DNA from: an uncultured Planctomycetaceae bacterium
GTDB taxonomy: Bacteria > Planctomycetota > Planctomycetia > Pirellulales > Pirellulaceae
Reading direction: 5' to 3'
Assembly: GCA_937967755.1 (NCBI GenBank)
Contig: CALBTA010000492.1
Span: 1-7,725, forward strand
Length of the DNA: 7,725 nucleotides
A program made the position numbers and the translations under genes. Position 1 is the first letter of the stretch; every line of letters starts with the position of its first letter. Shown here piece by piece: positions 4,620 to 7,725 of this stretch. Below the pieces are notes generated by a model. That model did not search any database and had not been told where the DNA came from. It worked only from the letters and a program-made list of their open reading frames with translations.

Positions 4620-6536
4620 CTAAATCGGCACGCCGTCCCAGCGGACGAGGGCTTCCATGGCGTAGTATTCGGGCAGGCCGATTTGGTTGTAGCTGTCGGC
4701 GGTGGCCTTATTGCGGTCTTCGGCCCGTTGCCAGAATTCGCGGGGATCGCTGCCAGGGAACAGGGCGCTGTCCTTTTGGCTTTCGTGCATGAAAATGGCT
4801 TTGCGTTTGATCTCCAGATCGCGCGGCGAAAGCGGTACGGCGATTTCGATTTCGTGCAGCGGGTACTCCTGCCACGCTCCGCGGTAAAGGAGCACTTCGG
4901 GCATTTCCAAACCCTCGGCTTCCAAGCGCCCGAGGGCTTGGAAGATGGCGTCGGCGCAAACACGGTGGGTTCCGTGCGGGTCGGAAAGGTCGCCCGCCAT
5001 GTAAACCTGATCGGGCTTCGTCCGGCGGATGAGGTCGGCGATGATTTCGATATCCTCTTCGCCGACCGGCTTCTTGGCGATCGTTCCAGTGCGATAGAAC
5101 GGCAGATCGAGAAAGTGCAAGTGCTCTTCCTGGCAGCCGACGTACAACGCGCCGGCTTTCGCTTCCGACCAACGGATGAGACCTTTGATTTTCAGAACCG
5201 GAATCACATCGGGCGTGCCGGGGTCTTTGTTGGCCAGAGATTGCTGCACGGCCTTTTCGACTTCGGCCAGCTTGGGTTCCTCGATGCCGAACATGTGGTT
5301 GTACTCGGTGACCATGTCGGCGACCCGTTGTGCGTCGTGGTCGAACACCGCGATGTTGCCGCTGGTCATGTAAGCGATGTGAACTTCGTGACCGTCTTCG
5401 TTCAAGCGGATCAGCGTTCCGCCCATGCTGATCACGTCGTCATCAGGGTGGGGGCTGAAGCAGATGGCCCGTTTGCGGCCAACCTTCGACGCTTCGCCGC
5501 CGGGGTGGTACTCAATCGTATCGCCCATCCACTTGAAAACACGGTGGGCAATTTTCTGAGCTGGGCCGTGGTGCCGCAGCAACTGGTGCAAACTGTGATG
5601 CCGGAAGTCGTCGTCGTTCAACTTCAACAGGGCTTTGCCCGTTTGTTCGCACAGCCAAAGCACGGCCTGCTTGATCGCAGTGTCAGACATCTCGAAACTG
5701 CCCAGCATCCACGGCGTGGCGATACCGGTGAGCTGACCGGCGGCCGCGTCGTCGACAATGATCGCCGCGTCGGGGTGTTCTTGCAGGACGGAAGCCGGCA
5801 CGCGCTCGGTGACATCGCCCTCGGCCGTTTCGCGAATGATGCGGGCTTTGTGTTCGCCCAGGGCCAACAGCATGATCTTGCGGGCGTCCATGATCGTGCC
5901 GACGCCCATCGTAATCGCTTGAATCGGCACGTTGTCTTCGTTGAAGAAATCGCTGGCGGCCGCCCGGCGGGTAATCGGGTCGAGCATGCATAAGCGGGTG
6001 CGCGTATCGCGGCGGCTTTGCGGCTCGTTGAATCCGATATGCCCGTTGCCGCCGATTCCCAGCAGCATCAAATCAATGCCGCCGGCGTCGGCGATGCGCT
6101 GATCGTACTCGCGGCAATGGGCGTCGATTTCGGTTAGCGGCTTTGTGCCGTCGGGAATATGGATGTTTTCCGGCGCGACGTTCACATGCTGAAAGAACTG
6201 CTCGTTCATCCAACGGTGGTAGCTCTGCAGAGCGTCGGGTTGCAGGCCGTAGTACTCGTCGAGGTTAAATGTCACCACGTTCGAGAAGTCGAGATCCTCT
6301 TCCTGGTGCATGCGAATCAATTCGCGATAGACACCCACCGGCGTGGAACCGGTCGGCAGGCCGAGCACGGCCTTTTGGCCGAAAGCGTTGCGTTCGCGAA
6401 TGACGCTGGCGACGACCGATGCGACGTGGCGGGCCAGTGAGTTGGCGGAATCGAACACGTAACACGGCAATTTCGTGCCCGCCACGGGACGAGCGGCGAC
6501 CGATGGTTGCGGGGGGGTTTCGGTGACGGTAGACAT
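4620..6536 (-). CDS. nagB: Bifunctional fusion: glucosamine-6-phosphate deaminase (NagB) + PIG-L/LmbE-family deacetylase
   Basis: A 638-residue cytoplasmic enzyme of two domains. The NagB domain (about 25-285) should convert glucosamine-6-phosphate to fructose-6-phosphate and ammonia. It shows PTGSTP (61-66), the catalytic base in FNLDEYYGL (D93, E. coli D72), and GIGGNGHIGFNEP (160-172) with H166 and E171 matching E. coli H143 and E148. E. coli D141 is replaced by N164, as I recall for Bacillus-type NagB. A helical linker (about 286-350) leads to a PIG-L/LmbE domain (about 355-600) with SPHPDDD (361-367) and HGTH (521-524). By analogy with MshB, H363, D366 and H524 bind zinc and D365 is the base. 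The second domain may remove N-acetyl groups, standing in for NagA; this is inference. Similar fusions are known in Bacteroidetes. The ATG at 6536 is preferred over an in-frame TTG at 6605 because the likely promoter lies between them. Confidence 0.93.
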   Translation of the reverse strand: MSTVTETPPQPSVAARPVAGTKLPCYVFDSANSLARHVASVVASVIRERNAFGQKAVLGLPTGSTPVGVYRELIRMHQEEDLDFSNVVTFNLDEYYGLQPDALQSYHRWMNEQFFQHVNVAPENIHIPDGTKPLTEIDAHCREYDQRIADAGGIDLMLLGIGGNGHIGFNEPQSRRDTRTRLCMLDPITRRAAASDFFNEDNVPIQAITMGVGTIMDARKIMLLALGEHKARIIRETAEGDVTERVPASVLQEHPDAAIIVDDAAAGQLTGIATPWMLGSFEMSDTAIKQAVLWLCEQTGKALLKLNDDDFRHHSLHQLLRHHGPAQKIAHRVFKWMGDTIEYHPGGEASKVGRKRAICFSPHPDDDVISMGGTLIRLNEDGHEVHIAYMTSGNIAVFDHDAQRVADMVTEYNHMFGIEEPKLAEVEKAVQQSLANKDPGTPDVIPVLKIKGLIRWSEAKAGALYVGCQEEHLHFLDLPFYRTGTIAKKPVGEEDIEIIADLIRRTKPDQVYMAGDLSDPHGTHRVCADAIFQALGRLEAEGLEMPEVLLYRGAWQEYPLHEIEIAVPLSPRDLEIKRKAIFMHESQKDSALFPGSDPREFWQRAEDRNKATADSYNQIGLPEYYAMEALVRWDGVPI

Positions 6537-6555
6537 CAAGGCTTTGCGAGAATTG

Positions 6556-6575
6556 GGAAGTGTCTTACAACTTCC
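6556..6575. promoter_or_regulatory. Dyad next to the nagB promoter, possible operator or leader hairpin
   Basis: GGAAGT (6556-6561) and ACTTCC (6570-6575) are exact reverse complements. Read on the minus strand, GGAAG plus TGT can also pair with ACA plus CTTCC, with one bulged T and an AAG loop. The dyad lies 20-39 bases before the ATG, just past the candidate -10, where a repressor site or 5'-leader hairpin would act. GTGTC/GACAC words recur at 6560-6564, 6582-6586 and 6610-6614. It does not match the NagC or DasR/NagR operators I know. Confidence 0.35.
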
Positions 6576-6576
6576 G

Positions 6577-6605
6577 AGTATGACACAAACGAATCGCGCT
6601 CTCAA
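6577..6605 (-). promoter_or_regulatory. Candidate sigma-70-type promoter for the nagB fusion
   Basis: On the minus strand TTGAGA (6605-6600, five of six consensus bases) is followed after exactly 17 bases by CATACT (6582-6577, four of six). Transcription would start near 6570, giving a leader of roughly 35 bases before the ATG at 6536. The promoter lies in the 82-base gap after the proB stop, so the fusion can be expressed independently of proB. Confidence 0.42.
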
Positions 6606-6618
6606 CGTAGTGTCACGG

Positions 6619-7725
6619 CTAAGATGTGATCACGAGATTGTCACGATGAATCACTTCCTCATAGGGACGATGGCCGAGTGCTTCGGCGATGGATTCGCTT
6701 TTCTTGCCTTGGATGGTCGCTACTTCGGCGCTCGAATAGTTGGTCAGCCCTCGGGCCAGTTCGCGCGAATTCTGATCGCAGATGGAAACTACGTCGCCTT
6801 TATCGAACGTGCCGTCGGCAGAAACTATGCCGATCGCCAAAAGGCTGCGGCCTTGTTCGCAGATCGCTCGTCGGGCACCGTCGTCTACCACGACTTTGCC
6901 CTGCGGCTGGGCGGAGAACCCGATCCAACGTTTGAACGGGCTGATTGTTTTGCCCTGGGCGATGAACAACGTGCCGATTTCCTTCCCGGCCAGGGCGTCG
7001 ATCAGCGCGGTCGGGTTTCTGCCCGAGGCGATGATCACGTTTTCGCCCGCGGTGGTTGCGATGCGCGCGGCCTGAAGCTTACTAGCCATACCCCCTTTGC
7101 TGAGGCCAGTTTGCTTGTCGCGCACCAACGCTTGAATCGAATCGTCGATCGCCGCCACGGTCGGCACGACATTTGATGTGGATCTGGCCGGGTCGCCGTC
7201 GTACAGCCCTTCCACGTCGGAAAGGATGACCAGCAACTGGGCTTGAACGACGTTGGTCATGAGTGCCGCCAGGTGATCGTTGTCGCCGAACGTGGTCGCC
7301 AGCTCATCCACCGCGACCGTGTCGTTCTCATTGACGACCGGCACGGCGCCGATCTCCAACAGCCGCAGCAATGTGTTCCGAACGTTGAGGTACCGGGCAC
7401 GGTCGTTCAAGTCATCGGCGGTCAACAGAATTTGCGCCGCGTGGCGCCCGTGGCCCCGAAAGTGATGGTCGTAGGCCTCGATCAAATTCGTTTGCCCGAT
7501 CGCCGCGACTGCTTGCAATCGGGCGAGACCCTTGGGGCGCTCTGACAATCCCAACCGGCTGATGCCAGCGCCGACCGCGCCAGAACTGACCAACACGACT
7601 TGCCGCCCACCGTCGATCAGAACGTTGATTTGTTCAGCCAGGTTTTCAATCCGAGCGCGGTCCAACGTCCCATCGGCCGCGGTCAGTACGCGAGGAGCTC
7701 CCTGCACGAGGACTCCCCGCGCGGC
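6619..7725 (-). CDS. proB: Glutamate 5-kinase, N-terminus beyond the right edge (partial)
   Basis: This enzyme phosphorylates glutamate to gamma-glutamyl phosphate, the first step of proline synthesis, in the cytoplasm. Counting residues from the in-frame GTG at 7707, the amino-acid-kinase domain shows VSSGAVGAG (40-48), NENDTV (126-131), FGDND (140-144), SDVEGLYDGDP (163-173) and KGGMASKLQAA (204-214). A C-terminal PUA domain (about 270-347) follows, and the protein ends HRDNLVITS. The frame stays open to the window edge, and only about 10-15 residues should be missing compared with usual G5Ks of about 370. Oddly, the expected VVKVGT before RVLT is not there: the codons read VLVQGAP instead, and no other frame restores it. 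The true start is outside the window, or the edge sequence is faulty. The GTG at 7707 is unlikely to be the real start because it would remove the phosphate-binding first strand. proA is not in the window. Confidence 0.92.
   Translation of the reverse strand, partial: AARGVLVQGAPRVLTAADGTLDRARIENLAEQINVLIDGGRQVVLVSSGAVGAGISRLGLSERPKGLARLQAVAAIGQTNLIEAYDHHFRGHGRHAAQILLTADDLNDRARYLNVRNTLLRLLEIGAVPVVNENDTVAVDELATTFGDNDHLAALMTNVVQAQLLVILSDVEGLYDGDPARSTSNVVPTVAAIDDSIQALVRDKQTGLSKGGMASKLQAARIATTAGENVIIASGRNPTALIDALAGKEIGTLFIAQGKTISPFKRWIGFSAQPQGKVVVDDGARRAICEQGRSLLAIGIVSADGTFDKGDVVSICDQNSRELARGLTNYSSAEVATIQGKKSESIAEALGHRPYEEVIHRDNLVITS

Noticed and set aside
4683..5993. A 436-codon plus-strand open frame antisense to the nagB fusion
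   Set aside because: It is a shadow of a confidently identified enzyme, with no domain signature and no plausible start signals.
6537..6605. A TTG start at 6605 for the nagB fusion
   Set aside because: The region holds a plausible promoter and dyad, and the extra 23 residues do not look like NagB; the ATG at 6536 begins a normal flexible N-terminus.
6626..6633. The palindrome GTGATCAC considered as a CRP-like or other regulator site
   Set aside because: It lies within the last codons of proB, lacks the spacer of a CRP site, and 8-bp palindromes are expected by chance at this length.

Overview
The window looks like chromosomal DNA of a planctomycete, probably Pirellulales. This is inferred from the gene set, the moderately high GC, weak or absent Shine-Dalgarno sequences before every gene, and the N-terminus of the NusG-like protein. 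No database search was possible. Five protein genes fill almost all of it. No rRNA, tRNA, CRISPR array, insertion sequence or phage gene was recognised, and most of the content is ordinary housekeeping or accessory metabolism.

Layout from left to right. Positions 1-132 are non-coding and hold two related inverted repeats (GCGCTGA...TCAGCGC), with an ops-like 7-mer on the minus strand between them. A NusG-family specialised paralog follows on the minus strand (133-690). A 124-base gap (691-814) holds a perfect 8-bp hairpin and a TATAAT box. Next on the minus strand is a 720-residue protein with an N-terminal SEC-C zinc motif and TPR-like helices (815-2977). A 155-base divergent intergenic region with a short perfect dyad separates it from a class II CPD photolyase on the plus strand (3133-4608). 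The photolyase converges, with only 11 bases between stop codons, on a minus-strand fusion of glucosamine-6-phosphate deaminase (NagB) and a PIG-L/LmbE deacetylase (4620-6536). Upstream of the fusion lie a plausible sigma-70 promoter and a dyad. Last comes glutamate 5-kinase (proB, minus strand), which runs off the right edge.

The genes do not form one pathway. The NusG paralog probably controls elongation of an operon beyond the left edge. The photolyase reverses UV-induced pyrimidine dimers. The NagB-LmbE fusion feeds amino sugars into glycolysis. ProB starts proline synthesis. The points most worth a second look are the repeat pair and ops-like site just downstream of the NusG paralog, the two-domain amino-sugar enzyme with its putative operator, the twin C-terminal W-x-P motifs of the SEC-C protein, and the loss of the expected N-terminal motif of ProB exactly at the window edge, which may be an assembly artefact.
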